Source of the DNA: Collinsella sp.
Lineage (GTDB): Bacteria > Actinomycetota > Coriobacteriia > Coriobacteriales > Coriobacteriaceae
Length of the DNA stretch: 64,000 nucleotides
NCBI GenBank assembly: GCA_019414565.1
Contig: DXLU01000027.1
Location: forward strand, 59,105-123,104
Direction of reading: 5' to 3'
Shown here: positions 55,350 to 63,973 of the stretch, one piece after another
Layout of the letters: each line of letters starts with the position of its first letter
How positions within the stretch are numbered: the first letter of the stretch is position 1
Notes under the pieces: model-generated
Databases searched by the model: none
Seen by the model: only the letters and a program-made list of their open reading frames with translations
What the model was told of the DNA's origin: nothing
Position numbers and translations under genes: made by a program

Positions 55350-56126
55350 TTGACGCAGCAGTTTACGATTTCCGCATCCCGACCGGATGGGACGACCATC
55401 CCCGTCGTCGTTACCAAAAAGCGCGTCAAGAACTTCAACCTACGCGTCACATCGAGCGGCGAGGTCCACGCCAGCGCACCGATCGGCGCCAGCCGCGAGC
55501 GTATCGAAGCGTTTGTGAAGCGCAACAGCGCCTGGATTATCAGCCGACTTGCCCAGCGCGAGCAACGTCAGGCGACGGCACGAGAGCCGCTCAGCCCCTC
55601 GTCCATCATTGCACTTTGGGGCAAGCCCATCACGGTACAGGATGCACTCGATCACAACTTTGCATCACCCGCACCGCGACCCAAACAGGCCACCTTCGCA
55701 AGTTTTATGGGTACCGATGAATCGGACGAAGGCCCACAGGCCAAGCGGCACGCAATCCTCGACGGCCTAACGTCCGATGAGCTCCAAGCCCGTATCGACC
55801 AGCTCTATGCAACCGAGGTCACCACGGCGCTGTACGATATGGTGCACGCGTACGAAATCGCAATGGGCGTCACCGTGGCCCGCGTCTCCGTGCGCAGCAT
55901 GAAAACGCGCTGGGGATCATGCACGCCCAAGACCGGCGCCATTCGCATCGCACTCGAACTTGCCGCCTATCCCATCGAATGCCTCGACATGGTTGTCGCC
56001 CACGAGCTCGTCCACTTGCTCGAGCCAAGCCACAATCAGCGATTCCACGCCCTGCTCGACACGTACTGTCCCAACAATAAAGCTCTGTCGCAGCGGCTCA
56101 AGCAGCCACCCATAGAGTCGTATTAG
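55350..56126 (+). CDS. YgjP/M48-like zinc metallopeptidase
   Basis: A 258-residue DUF45/YgjP-type protein. The zinc motif HELVHLLEPSHNQRFH gives HExxH plus a third His. The N-terminal half has a basic beta-rich domain (KKRVKNFNLRV) and a long insertion. The TTG at 55350 follows GAAGGA; no ATG or GTG start is available in a sensible position. It may be a metal-dependent protease related to SprT; the target is unknown. Confidence 0.85.
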   Translation: MTQQFTISASRPDGTTIPVVVTKKRVKNFNLRVTSSGEVHASAPIGASRERIEAFVKRNSAWIISRLAQREQRQATAREPLSPSSIIALWGKPITVQDALDHNFASPAPRPKQATFASFMGTDESDEGPQAKRHAILDGLTSDELQARIDQLYATEVTTALYDMVHAYEIAMGVTVARVSVRSMKTRWGSCTPKTGAIRIALELAAYPIECLDMVVAHELVHLLEPSHNQRFHALLDTYCPNNKALSQRLKQPPIESY

Positions 56127-56132
56127 AACCGG

Positions 56133-56618
56133 TTAGCGCACGCGCTCGATCTCGACGCCGCAGCTTGCCAGGGGCAGGCCAACAGGAGCCCACGGCTTAT
56201 CGAGCTTTATGCGCACACCAAGCAGCGAGGGATAACGGCGCAGCAGCATCTGGGCTGTCCCCTCGGCTGCCGCCTCGATGAGCTTAAACGTATGCTCGCG
56301 CAGATAGCCATCGACATCGTGGCACACCGAGCCGTAGTCAATCGAGGCATCCAGGTTATCGTGCTCCCCCGCCGCGCGCAGGTCGGCATAGAGCACCAGA
56401 GAAACGATGAACTTCTGACCCAGCGCGTTCTCCTCGGGATACACGCCATGGTTGGCAAAAACCTCAAGGCCGTCAATGACAATACGATCGGCATGGCGCA
56501 GATCATCATAGCTCACGTGAGGCACCGCCGTTGCGGTGGATATTTCGCCCCTTCCACGGCGGGCGAGCTCAGCACCTTCAGTCTTGGTTGCATTCTCGGG
56601 CAGTTTTTTGTTACTCAA
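56133..56618 (-). CDS. folB: dihydroneopterin aldolase with N-terminal extension
   Basis: A 161-residue FolB. The core (residues about 45-161) has IDGLEVFANHGVYPEEN, DYGSVCHDVDGYL and the Lys in IKLDKPWAP. About 40 residues precede it that are not part of the normal 120-residue enzyme. TTG at 56618 follows GAAGGAG. It cleaves dihydroneopterin to hydroxymethyl-dihydropterin and glycolaldehyde for folate synthesis. It is the last gene of the folE-HD-folB operon. Confidence 0.9.
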   Translation of the reverse strand: MSNKKLPENATKTEGAELARRGRGEISTATAVPHVSYDDLRHADRIVIDGLEVFANHGVYPEENALGQKFIVSLVLYADLRAAGEHDNLDASIDYGSVCHDVDGYLREHTFKLIEAAAEGTAQMLLRRYPSLLGVRIKLDKPWAPVGLPLASCGVEIERVR

Positions 56619-56661
56619 CGCGATCGTCTCCTTCGTTTAGAACCCCAACCGCGCAAACTAA

Positions 56662-57243
56662 CTACACGCGAATCGACAGGTTCTTTTTATCATCGCTCCA
56701 GTTGCAAGCATTGCGCGCGGGGCATGCAAAGCAGGCGCGCGACGCTTTGTCGGCTGCATAGAGCAGACGCTCAAGCGGTTGGCTGTTCACGCGCAGCTTT
56801 CGATGGCCCAGAATGGCCGTCTTAATGGCTGCGGCATCGGCCGGCTCAAACGCCACGTCATCGGGCATGCCGCCGAGAATCGCATCAGCGACGCGTTCGC
56901 TTGCAACATCATGGGATATACCCGATTCATACTGTTCATCTTTGCCGATATCGTGAAGAAGTGCCGTGGCGTAGATGACCTCGCGGTCAAATTCGAGCTG
57001 TTCCTCGAGATTCTTGATCCACATAATGCGAGCGACATCGAGCAGATGGTCAATACCGTGGCGGCAGAAGATGCGCCCCGATTCCAACTGTGCAATGTTG
57101 CCCAGGTGCCGTCGGAACAGCCCGTTGGCACAAATGTAATCAATGCGAGGCATGGCACCAAAGGGGGCCAGGCCCGAAGCCATAAAGCCGCGACGCGACG
57201 TCCCCTCATCGGTCTTCGATGTAAAGTCGTTGACGACTCTCAT
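56662..57243 (-). CDS. HD-domain phosphohydrolase in the folate operon
   Basis: A 193-residue protein. The metal-binding HD motif (CRHGIDHLLDV, ALLHDIGKDEQY) is preserved, and a Cys cluster (CFACPARNAC) near the C terminus may bind iron-sulfur or zinc. It lies between folE and folB, 2 bases after folE. No Nudix-type dihydroneopterin triphosphatase is seen nearby, so this HD protein is a candidate for that missing step. The proposed function is inference from position; the HD family is firm. Confidence 0.82.
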   Translation of the reverse strand: MRVVNDFTSKTDEGTSRRGFMASGLAPFGAMPRIDYICANGLFRRHLGNIAQLESGRIFCRHGIDHLLDVARIMWIKNLEEQLEFDREVIYATALLHDIGKDEQYESGISHDVASERVADAILGGMPDDVAFEPADAAAIKTAILGHRKLRVNSQPLERLLYAADKASRACFACPARNACNWSDDKKNLSIRV

Positions 57244-57245
57244 GG

Positions 57246-57803
57246 TTAGCGGCCCAACATCCTAAAGAAACGCTCCTCGAGCGCGGGATCGGTCTCAAAG
57301 ACGCCGCGGCGAGCGAGCGTCACGGTCTTGGTGCCGGGCTTTTGCACGCCACGCATCGTCATGCACATATGCTCGGCCTCCATCAACACAATCGCTCCCT
57401 GGGGAGCGAGATAGTCCATGAGGGCATCGGCAACCTGTGCACACAGTTGCTCCTGCAGCTGCAGACGGCGCGCATAAACCTCAACCGTGCGGGCGAGCTT
57501 GGAAAGCCCAGCCACCCGACCGTTAGGGATATAACCAATGGCGGCCTTGCCATAAAACGGTAGCAGATGATGTTCACACAGCGAATAGAACGTGATGTCG
57601 CGCTCGATAACCAAATCATTCGAAGCGACGGCAAAGGTTTTGGACAGGTGCTCCTCGGCACTCTGGCCCATGCCGCCGGCGATCTCACCATACATACGGG
57701 CAACGCGCGCCGGGGTCTCCAACAGGCCCTCACGAGTTGGGTCCTCGCCTATGCCCTCAAGCAACAGCTTAATGGCGGCCTCGACTTTTTCCTGATCGAC
57801 CAT
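57246..57803 (-). CDS. folE: GTP cyclohydrolase I
   Basis: A 185-residue FolE. Zinc and catalytic motifs are visible: [27 protein letters not shown], and [15 protein letters not shown] with the second zinc Cys. It converts GTP to dihydroneopterin triphosphate, the first step of folate synthesis. It is the first gene of the folE-HD-folB operon. Confidence 0.95.
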   Translation of the reverse strand: MVDQEKVEAAIKLLLEGIGEDPTREGLLETPARVARMYGEIAGGMGQSAEEHLSKTFAVASNDLVIERDITFYSLCEHHLLPFYGKAAIGYIPNGRVAGLSKLARTVEVYARRLQLQEQLCAQVADALMDYLAPQGAIVLMEAEHMCMTMRGVQKPGTKTVTLARRGVFETDPALEERFFRMLGR

Positions 57804-57869
57804 CTGGGCCTCACTTTTCCGATTTCACGTTCGCGCTATGGTACCACGCCCTCCGGCATCGACCACAAG

Positions 57870-58451
57870 CTACATAGTATGGGTCGAATAGACCGGATCA
57901 TCACGCCAAAGTTCAACCGCATCACAAAGCGCAACGCCCTCGCGCTCAGCACGGGCGCGCGTAGCGTTCATATCGATCACGCGCTGGTTACTCGAGCCCC
58001 TAAAACGCAATGAGATATCATACAGATCCTGAACAAACGGGCCATCCACCAACATGTCGAGGCAGGCAAGGATACGGTCCGTGACCTCGGTATGGTGGCG
58101 GCCTCCCGGCATAAGCTCCTCGAGCACATCGCCGGTGAAACACCAAATAGTCTTCCCCGACCCCGCTGGATAGGCCGCGCGAACACGCTCGACAAAATCA
58201 ACGAGTCCCGCTTGATTCTCGGGCTCCATAGGCTCGCCGCCCAGAATCGTCAGGCCGTCAATAAAGGGATGATCGAGGCTCTCGATAATCTTGTCCTCGA
58301 CGGCACGATCAAACGGCTCGCCCGCGGCAAAGTCCCACGCGACGGAGTTAAAGCAATTCTTGCAGCCACGACGGCACCCGCTCACAAACAGAGAAGTGCG
58401 GACGCCTTCTCCATCAGCAATGTCGAAATACTTAATGTTCGCGTAGTTCAT
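57870..58451 (-). CDS. nrdG: anaerobic ribonucleotide reductase activating protein
   Basis: A 193-residue radical SAM activase. The CxxxCxxC motif is C26-x3-C30-x2-C33 (SGCRRGCKNCFN), and LTILGGEPMEPEN is the GGE motif. It generates the glycyl radical on NrdD using SAM and reduced flavodoxin. The ATG at 58451 follows CGGGAG; the longer frame reads into the hairpin repeat. It sits downstream of nrdD but is separated by a long region of large inverted repeats. Confidence 0.95.
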   Translation of the reverse strand: MNYANIKYFDIADGEGVRTSLFVSGCRRGCKNCFNSVAWDFAAGEPFDRAVEDKIIESLDHPFIDGLTILGGEPMEPENQAGLVDFVERVRAAYPAGSGKTIWCFTGDVLEELMPGGRHHTEVTDRILACLDMLVDGPFVQDLYDISLRFRGSSNQRVIDMNATRARAEREGVALCDAVELWRDDPVYSTHTM

Positions 58452-58466
58452 AGGTAACTCTCCCGG

Positions 58467-58550
58467 GAGGCCGGGACATATCATCCCGTCCTCAAACATT
58501 CTCGGCCTTCGGCCTGCGAAACTGCGGGCGGGACGATATGTCCCGGCCTC
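58467..58550. repeat. long hairpin upstream of nrdG
   Basis: 22-bp arms (58467-58488 and 58529-58550) differ at one position and enclose a 40-base loop with an inner GGCC-TTC-GGCC hairpin. It lies in the transcript 5' of nrdG and could act in RNA processing or as a terminator. Confidence 0.85.
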
Positions 58551-58728
58551 ATGCAAAGGGTAACTCAATGAACGAAGCGAACATCGAGTATAGGGTTCGA
58601 GGTCTAATAAAAACTGGGTTGCGGCTCAACCGCCATCGCAAGCAAAGCGTTGTTGCAAGTCAACTCATTTCCGCTAAGAACTTCGAGGAGCGAGCAGGCT
58701 GCGTGCTGCATCTCAGCTACATCAACTT

Positions 58729-58866
58729 GGCCGCCCCGTAGCGAGGCCCCGGACCTTTGCTCGATATGAGTTCCGCACGAACAGGAGGCGCCAGTGGCGC
58801 CTCCGTCGTGAGCCAGGACTGTCCGAAATAGCGAGTAAAGGTCCGGGGCCTCGCTACGGGGCGGCC
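58729..58866. repeat. 138-bp compound inverted repeat after nrdD
   Basis: 35-bp arms (58729-58763 and 58832-58866) pair with one mismatch. Inside, 58784-58792 and 58796-58804 form a 9-bp hairpin with a 3-base loop, giving a cruciform-like fold. It lies 11 bases after the nrdD stop and looks like a mobile or REP-type element. Confidence 0.9.
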
Positions 58867-58877
58867 TGGGATGGTTA

Positions 58878-61100
58878 TTAGAGATGCAGCACGCGGTCGC
58901 GGATCTCCTCGGTTCGACCCTGGTTCCAGAACTGGGTACCGATGTAGCCGCACGTACGACGAGCGACGTTCATCTTCTCCTGGTCGCGGTTGCCGCAGCT
59001 GGGGCACTCCCACACCAGCTTGCCGTCATCCTCGACAATCTTGATCTCGCCATCGTAGCCGCACACCTGGCAGTAATCGCTCTTGGTGTTGAGCTCGGCG
59101 TACATGATGTTGTCGTAGATGTACTGCATCACGCGAATGACAGCCTTGAGGTTGTCCTGCATGTTGGGAACCTCAACGTAGGAGATAGCACCGCCCGGCG
59201 AAAGCTGCTGGAACATGCCTTCAAACTTAAGTTTGTCGAAGGCATCGATCTCCTCGGACACATGGACGTGATAGCTGTTAGTAATGTAGCCCTTGTCCGT
59301 CACGCCCGGGATAATGCCAAAACGACGCTGCAGGCACTTGGCGAACTTGTAGGTCGTCGACTCCAACGGCGTACCGTACAGCGAGAAATCGATATCACTT
59401 TCGGCCTTCCACTCCGCGCACCTGTCGTTCATGCGCTGCATGACGGCCATGGCGAACGGCGTGCCCTCCTTCTCGGTGTGGCTGTGACCCGTCATGTACT
59501 TGACGCACTCATACAGGCCGGCATAGCCCAGGCTGATGGTGGAATAGCCGCCCACGAGCAGCTTGTCGATCGTCTCGCCCTTCTTCAGACGCGCCAGGGC
59601 GCCGTACTGCCAAAGAATCGGCGCGGCATCCGAAAGCGTGCCCATCAGGCGCTCATGACGGCACAGCAGGGCACGATGGCACAGCTCAAGGCGCTCGTCG
59701 AAGATCTTCCAGAACTTATCCATGTCCTGATGCGAGCTCAGCGCGACATCGGGCAGGTTGATGGTCACAACACCCTGGTTAAAGCGACCGTAGTACTTAG
59801 GCTTGGTCGGGTCATAGTTCAGCGCGTTGGCGACATTGTTAAAGCCGTTGCCCGAACGGTCGGGCGTCAGGAAACTGCGGCAACCCATGCAGGTGTAGCA
59901 ATCGCCGTTGCCGGCAGTCTCGCCCTTAGACAGCTTAAGCTCGCGCATCTTCTTCTCGGAGATGTAGTCGGGCACCATGCGCTTGGCGGTGCACTTGGCG
60001 GCGAGCTTGGTCAGATAGAAGTACGGCGAATCCTCGCGAATGTTATCGTCCTCGAGCACGTAGATGAGCTTGGGGAATGCCGGGGTGATCCACACGCCGG
60101 CTTCGTTCTTAACGCCCTCATAGCGCTGACGAAGCGTCTCCTCCACAATCATGGCAAGGTCGTGCTTCTCCTGGGGCGTACGGGCCTCATTGAGATACAT
60201 AAAGACCGTCACGAACGGCGCCTGGCCATTCGTGGTCATAAGGGTCACGACCTGATACTGAATAGTCTGGACGCCGCGACGGATCTCGTCACGCAGGCGG
60301 TCCTCAACAACCTCGCGGACCTTTTCGGGAGATGCGGAAACGCCGAGCTCCTCGAGCTCGCGGGCGACCTCGCCGCGAATCTTCTGACGGCTCACCTCGA
60401 CGAACGGGGCAAGATGGGTCAGCGAAATCGACTGGCCACCGTACTGGGAGGAAGCAACCTGGGCGATGATCTGCGTCGCGATGTTGCAAGCCGTCGAGAA
60501 GCTGTGCGGCTTCTCAATCAGCGTACCCGAGATAACAGTACCGTTCTGGAGCATATCCTCCAGGTTCACCAGGTCGCAGTTATGCATGTGCTGGGCAAAG
60601 TAGTCCGAATCATGGAAGTGGATCAGGCCCTCATTGTGAGCATCCACGATCTCCTGGGGCAGCAGCACACGCTGAGTCAGGTCCTTGGAAATCTCGCCGG
60701 CCATGTAGTCACGCTGAACGGAATTGACGGTCGGGTTCTTGTTGGAGTTCTCCTGCTTGACCTCTTCGTTGTTGCACTCGATGAGCGACAGAATCTTGTC
60801 GTCGGTCGTGTTCTTCTGGCGCTTCAGGCTCTGAACATAGCGATAGATGATGTAATGGCGAGCGACCTCGTAGCAGTCGAGACGCATGATCTCGTCCTCG
60901 ACTAGATCCTGAATCTCCTCGACCGACACGGTGTGGCCCGCGTTCTCGCATGCCTCGGCGACGTTTTGTGCCGCGTAAACCACCTGGCGGTCGGTAAGAC
61001 GAGAGCTCTCCTCGACCTCCAAGTTTGCGGCGCGGATGGCATTGACGATCTTATCGATGTCAAAGACAACCTCGGTGCCGCTGCGCTTGATGATCTTCAT
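58878..61100 (-). CDS. nrdD: anaerobic ribonucleoside-triphosphate reductase
   Basis: A 740-residue class III reductase. An ATP-cone domain is at the N terminus (KRSGTEVVFDIDKI), then the catalytic barrel. Near the C terminus a zinc site (CQVCGYDG, CPSCGNRD) precedes the glycyl-radical motif RRTCGYIGTQFW. It reduces ribonucleotides to deoxyribonucleotides without oxygen. The ATG at 61100 follows AAGAGGCAAGAGG. Two NrdR-type boxes lie 220-280 bases upstream. NrdG is encoded downstream. Confidence 0.96.
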   Translation of the reverse strand: MKIIKRSGTEVVFDIDKIVNAIRAANLEVEESSRLTDRQVVYAAQNVAEACENAGHTVSVEEIQDLVEDEIMRLDCYEVARHYIIYRYVQSLKRQKNTTDDKILSLIECNNEEVKQENSNKNPTVNSVQRDYMAGEISKDLTQRVLLPQEIVDAHNEGLIHFHDSDYFAQHMHNCDLVNLEDMLQNGTVISGTLIEKPHSFSTACNIATQIIAQVASSQYGGQSISLTHLAPFVEVSRQKIRGEVARELEELGVSASPEKVREVVEDRLRDEIRRGVQTIQYQVVTLMTTNGQAPFVTVFMYLNEARTPQEKHDLAMIVEETLRQRYEGVKNEAGVWITPAFPKLIYVLEDDNIREDSPYFYLTKLAAKCTAKRMVPDYISEKKMRELKLSKGETAGNGDCYTCMGCRSFLTPDRSGNGFNNVANALNYDPTKPKYYGRFNQGVVTINLPDVALSSHQDMDKFWKIFDERLELCHRALLCRHERLMGTLSDAAPILWQYGALARLKKGETIDKLLVGGYSTISLGYAGLYECVKYMTGHSHTEKEGTPFAMAVMQRMNDRCAEWKAESDIDFSLYGTPLESTTYKFAKCLQRRFGIIPGVTDKGYITNSYHVHVSEEIDAFDKLKFEGMFQQLSPGGAISYVEVPNMQDNLKAVIRVMQYIYDNIMYAELNTKSDYCQVCGYDGEIKIVEDDGKLVWECPSCGNRDQEKMNVARRTCGYIGTQFWNQGRTEEIRDRVLHL

Positions 61101-61324
61101 CCTCTTGCCTCTTTCGCGTCGTAGTCTCATTGCGCTTCAGAGCCAAACGATGCCCGGCAGGGCTTGCCCCGTCTTGCGGCGCCGTCGCGCAATCTGTGTT
61201 CTCGATAAACCATAAGCCTCAATGCGGACACTCCCAGGAGCCGATCAAGCGGCTCAAGGACACGTTCAAAAGAGGCAGTTAAGGTCTTCGTTCTCTGTCC
61301 GCCATCTATCATACGACAAAGAGG

Positions 61325-61340
61325 CATCTATATCCTGTAT
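61325..61340. promoter_or_regulatory. NrdR box 2 (weaker)
   Basis: CATCTATATCCTGTAT keeps CTATAT and TGT of the NrdR consensus. It is centred exactly 32 bases from box 1, the helical spacing typical of tandem NrdR boxes. Confidence 0.55.
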
Positions 61341-61356
61341 TCTTTTTTTAGGTCAA

Positions 61357-61372
61357 ACACAACATATAGTGT
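61357..61372. promoter_or_regulatory. NrdR box 1 upstream of nrdD
   Basis: On the minus strand ACACTATATGTTGTGT, a near-perfect match to the NrdR operator consensus (ACAC-ATAT-TGTGT type). It supports control of nrdDG by the ATP/dATP-sensing repressor NrdR. Confidence 0.75.
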
Positions 61373-61722
61373 TTCAGCAGGTCAAAGCAATTGGTCATTT
61401 TGCAGACGCATTAAAAATGACGGGTTCGTGGCAAGTCGGTAAAACGTTACCAGCACGGCTACCTGCATGGCAGTTATAAAACCCCCTTAGTTAGGCCGCT
61501 GACAAATCCTACCAAAACCAAGCCGCTCACGCCAAAAGAATCCAAAAGATTATGCTTGACCAACATGTTGCGGTCGTGCCTTGCCGAGCCTCATGCAACC
61601 GCGGCACGAATCCTTGAAAGATATGTGTGTGCAAACGGAGAAGATGAGAGTTTCCTCGGATGACTGCTGAGAAGCATCCCGGAAGATCAAAAACTCGAAA
61701 TTTGGTGACGTATTTGGCGACC

Positions 61723-61758
61723 AAAACAAAACAGCTCAGGGGCTAAGCCTCTGAGCTG
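61723..61758 (-). terminator. rho-independent terminator after the tRNA-Gly/tRNA-Val genes
   Basis: 12-bp stem (CAGCTCAGGGGC with GCCTCTGAGCTG, one mismatch) followed by TTTTGTTTT on the minus strand. Confidence 0.85.
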
Positions 61759-61766
61759 CGAACATT

Positions 61767-61841
61767 TGGTGGGCGTTAGAAGATTTGAACTTCTGACCTC
61801 TTCCGTGTCAGGGAAGCGCTCTCCCCCTGAGCTAAACGCCC
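61767..61841 (-). tRNA. tRNA-Val(GAC)
   Basis: 75 bases including an encoded CCA. The acceptor pairs GGGCGTT/AACGCCC, D stem GCTC/GAGC, anticodon stem CTTCC/GGAAG with loop CTGACAC, and T loop TTCAAAT are all intact; the anticodon is GAC. Confidence 0.97.
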
Positions 61842-61844
61842 AAA

Positions 61845-61920
61845 TGGAGCGGACAACGGGGCTCGAACCCGCGACCCCAACCTTGGCAAGGTTGTGCTCT
61901 ACCAACTGAGCCATGTCCGC
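61845..61920 (-). tRNA. tRNA-Gly(GCC)
   Basis: 76 bases including encoded CCA. Acceptor GCGGACA/TGTCCGC, D stem GCTC/GAGC, anticodon stem CAACC/GGTTG with loop TTGCCAA and T loop TTCGAGC. It is 3 bases upstream of tRNA-Val and shares its transcript. Confidence 0.97.
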
Positions 61921-62061
61921 TTACGAGGATTAATCTTACGTGATGCCCGCATCCTATGCAAGAACTTTTTTTGAAAAGTTTCGCGACGCCTTCGCGAGCC
62001 TCATGAAGGCATCAGACACCACGGAAGGCGCAGGCAAACGCAAACTCGCCGCAAGAGGCCC

Positions 62062-63795
62062 CTACAACTCAGCGAGCATGATCCAGGCAGAGCTGTCCTG
62101 CACGAGCCTGCCGTCTGCGAGCGGTGATGAGGTGAGCAGGACCCTGCCCGCCGGCAGCTCCACGGGCGCTGCACCGAAGTTCGTCACACACGCCCAGCCG
62201 TTGTCGCGGCGATAGGCGATGACGCCGCCCTCAGCGCCCTCGGCACCATCCGCAAGGCCGGTGCGCCCGTCAAGATCGAGCCACGCGAGATCGTTGGCGC
62301 ACCCGCGCAGCTTGCGCCGCAGCCAGAGGGCGTCACGATAGAGCGCAAGCATCGATGTCGGGTCCGCTTCTTCCCTATCGGCAGCGTAATCGGAAAACCA
62401 TGCAGGCTGCGGCAGATGGGGCGCCGCATCGGCGTCCGCCGGTGAAAACCCAAACGATCCGCCCTGCGCGGGATCGTCCGCCGCCACCCACGGCAGGGGC
62501 ACACGGCAGCCGTCGCGCCCCTTCTCGCGCTTCGGTCCGTGCGTATTGGTCGCAGTAGGATCTTCGAGTACAGCCCACGGAATGTCAGCCACCTCAAAAA
62601 GGCCGAGCTCCTCACCCTGATACACGTATGCCGAGCCCGGAAGCGCCAGCTCGAGCAAAAGGGCCGCCCGCGCGCGGCGCTCGCCGAGTTCACGTTCCTC
62701 GTCATAAGACGACCCGTCGCGTAAGAGCCAGTCGAGCGCAATCTGGTGGTAGCGCGTCGCCTTGATCTGCGGCAGGGCATAGCGCGTCGCCACGCGCGGC
62801 ACGTCGTGGTTGGAGAGCACCCAGGTCGAGGCGGAATCGGATTCTATAGCTGCCTTCAAGCCCTCCTCGATTGCAGCGTGCATGTCATCATAGGTCCAAG
62901 TGGCCTTGGCAAACTCAAAGTTGAATGTCTGGCCAAGCTCGCTGGGACGCGCGTAGAGATACTGGCGATCGGGCAGCACCCACGCCTCGGCAACGGCGCT
63001 GCGTGGCGGATCATAGCGGTCGAACACGCGGCGCCACTCGCGATAGATCTCGTGGACCTCGTTGCGGTCCCACAGCGGATGGGTGCCGTCCTCAACCATG
63101 TCATCGCCCTCGGCGAGATGCCACCGGTCGAGGTCATCGCGGTCGAGATCCTTGGCGAGACCGTGCGCCACATCAATGCGAAAGCCATCGACGCCTCGAT
63201 CGCTCCAAAACGCCAGGACGTCGCAAAAGAACGCATGAACCTCGGGGCACGACCAGTCAAAGTCCGGCTGCTCAGGCGTAAACATGTGCAGATACCACTG
63301 ACCGTCCGCGACGCGCGTCCAGGCGGGGCCGCCAAAGTTGGCATTCCAATTGGTGGGAGGCAGCTCGCCATGCTCGCCGCGACCATCGCGGAAGATATAA
63401 CGGGCGCGCTCGGGCGATCCGGGGCCGGCGGCAAGAGCGGCTTTGAACCAGGGGTGCTGGTTGGACGAATGGTTGGGCACGATGTCGACGATGACCTTGA
63501 TGCCGTGCGCGTGAGCCGCAGTGATCATGTCATCGAAGTCGTCAAGCGACCCGAGACGTGGGTCGACATCGCAGTAGTCCGCCACATCATAGCCGCCATC
63601 GACGAGAGGCGATGGGTAAAACGGGCTCAGCCAGATGGCCTCGATACCCAGCCGCTCAAGATAGTCCATCTGCTGGGTAATGCCCGCGATATCGCCCAGA
63701 CCCGAACCAGTCGAATCCTTAAACGAGCGCGGGTAGATTTGATAAATCGCGGCATCGGACATCCATGGGCGCGAAGAGGACTTTTCTGTAGCCAT
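62062..63795 (-). CDS. GH13 alpha-glucosidase (oligo-1,6-glucosidase type)
   Basis: A 577-residue GH13 enzyme. Conserved regions are DIVPNHSSNQH, GFRIDVAHG with the nucleophile Asp208, AVAEAWV with the acid/base Glu270, and SNHDVPR with Asp331. An N-terminal opening AAIYQIYPRSF and no signal peptide mean it is cytoplasmic and acts on imported malto- or isomalto-oligosaccharides. The ATG at 63795 follows GGGAG by 10 bases. No transporter is adjacent in the window. Confidence 0.9.
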   Translation of the reverse strand: MATEKSSSRPWMSDAAIYQIYPRSFKDSTGSGLGDIAGITQQMDYLERLGIEAIWLSPFYPSPLVDGGYDVADYCDVDPRLGSLDDFDDMITAAHAHGIKVIVDIVPNHSSNQHPWFKAALAAGPGSPERARYIFRDGRGEHGELPPTNWNANFGGPAWTRVADGQWYLHMFTPEQPDFDWSCPEVHAFFCDVLAFWSDRGVDGFRIDVAHGLAKDLDRDDLDRWHLAEGDDMVEDGTHPLWDRNEVHEIYREWRRVFDRYDPPRSAVAEAWVLPDRQYLYARPSELGQTFNFEFAKATWTYDDMHAAIEEGLKAAIESDSASTWVLSNHDVPRVATRYALPQIKATRYHQIALDWLLRDGSSYDEERELGERRARAALLLELALPGSAYVYQGEELGLFEVADIPWAVLEDPTATNTHGPKREKGRDGCRVPLPWVAADDPAQGGSFGFSPADADAAPHLPQPAWFSDYAADREEADPTSMLALYRDALWLRRKLRGCANDLAWLDLDGRTGLADGAEGAEGGVIAYRRDNGWACVTNFGAAPVELPAGRVLLTSSPLADGRLVQDSSAWIMLAEL

Positions 63796-63935
63796 GGGGT
63801 GCGACTCCCTTGCAACGAGGTTTTGCGAGATGCCCACGATGATACGCCCAAAGCGGACATTCGCGGCAAACAACGCCACAGCCACGCCCCAAAACGCTCG
63901 CTCCCTCTCGGGTTCGAGCCCATACGATGGGTACG

Positions 63936-63965
63936 AAAAAGCCCGGCTACCGTAGTAGTCGGGCT
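63936..63965 (-). terminator. rho-independent terminator of the tRNA gene at the window edge
   Basis: 11-bp stem (AGCCCGGCTAC with GTAGTCGGGCT, one wobble), 4-base loop, then TTTTT on the minus strand. Confidence 0.8.
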
Positions 63966-63973
63966 GTTGCGTT

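Larger units (their letters stand above)
58452..58877. other. 426-base nrdD-nrdG intergenic region with two large inverted repeats
   Basis: Contains the inverted repeats at 58467-58550 and 58729-58866. The segment between them (58551-58728) shows no convincing gene: the only frame (58571-58741) has no ribosome binding site and its end is made of repeat sequence. Confidence 0.6.
61101..61766. other. 666-base region between nrdD and tRNA-Val
   Basis: Holds the nrdD regulatory region with tandem NrdR boxes (61325-61372) and the tRNA operon terminator (61723-61758). At about 61500-61660 a plus-strand frame of about 50 codons ending in FLG-stop has no start codon or ribosome binding site and may be a gene remnant beside the tRNAs. 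Confidence 0.5.

Noticed and set aside
58538..58741. 67-codon plus-strand frame in the nrdD-nrdG gap
   Set aside because: Its ends consist of the two inverted repeats, and no ribosome binding site precedes either possible start.
58884..60905. 673-codon plus-strand frame opposite nrdD
   Set aside because: Antisense shadow; nrdD has all expected catalytic motifs on the other strand.
61500..61660. Possible gene remnant or att site next to the tRNAs
   Set aside because: A start-less frame of about 50 codons with no recognised family and no visible direct repeat of a tRNA 3' end; not enough to call an integrated element.
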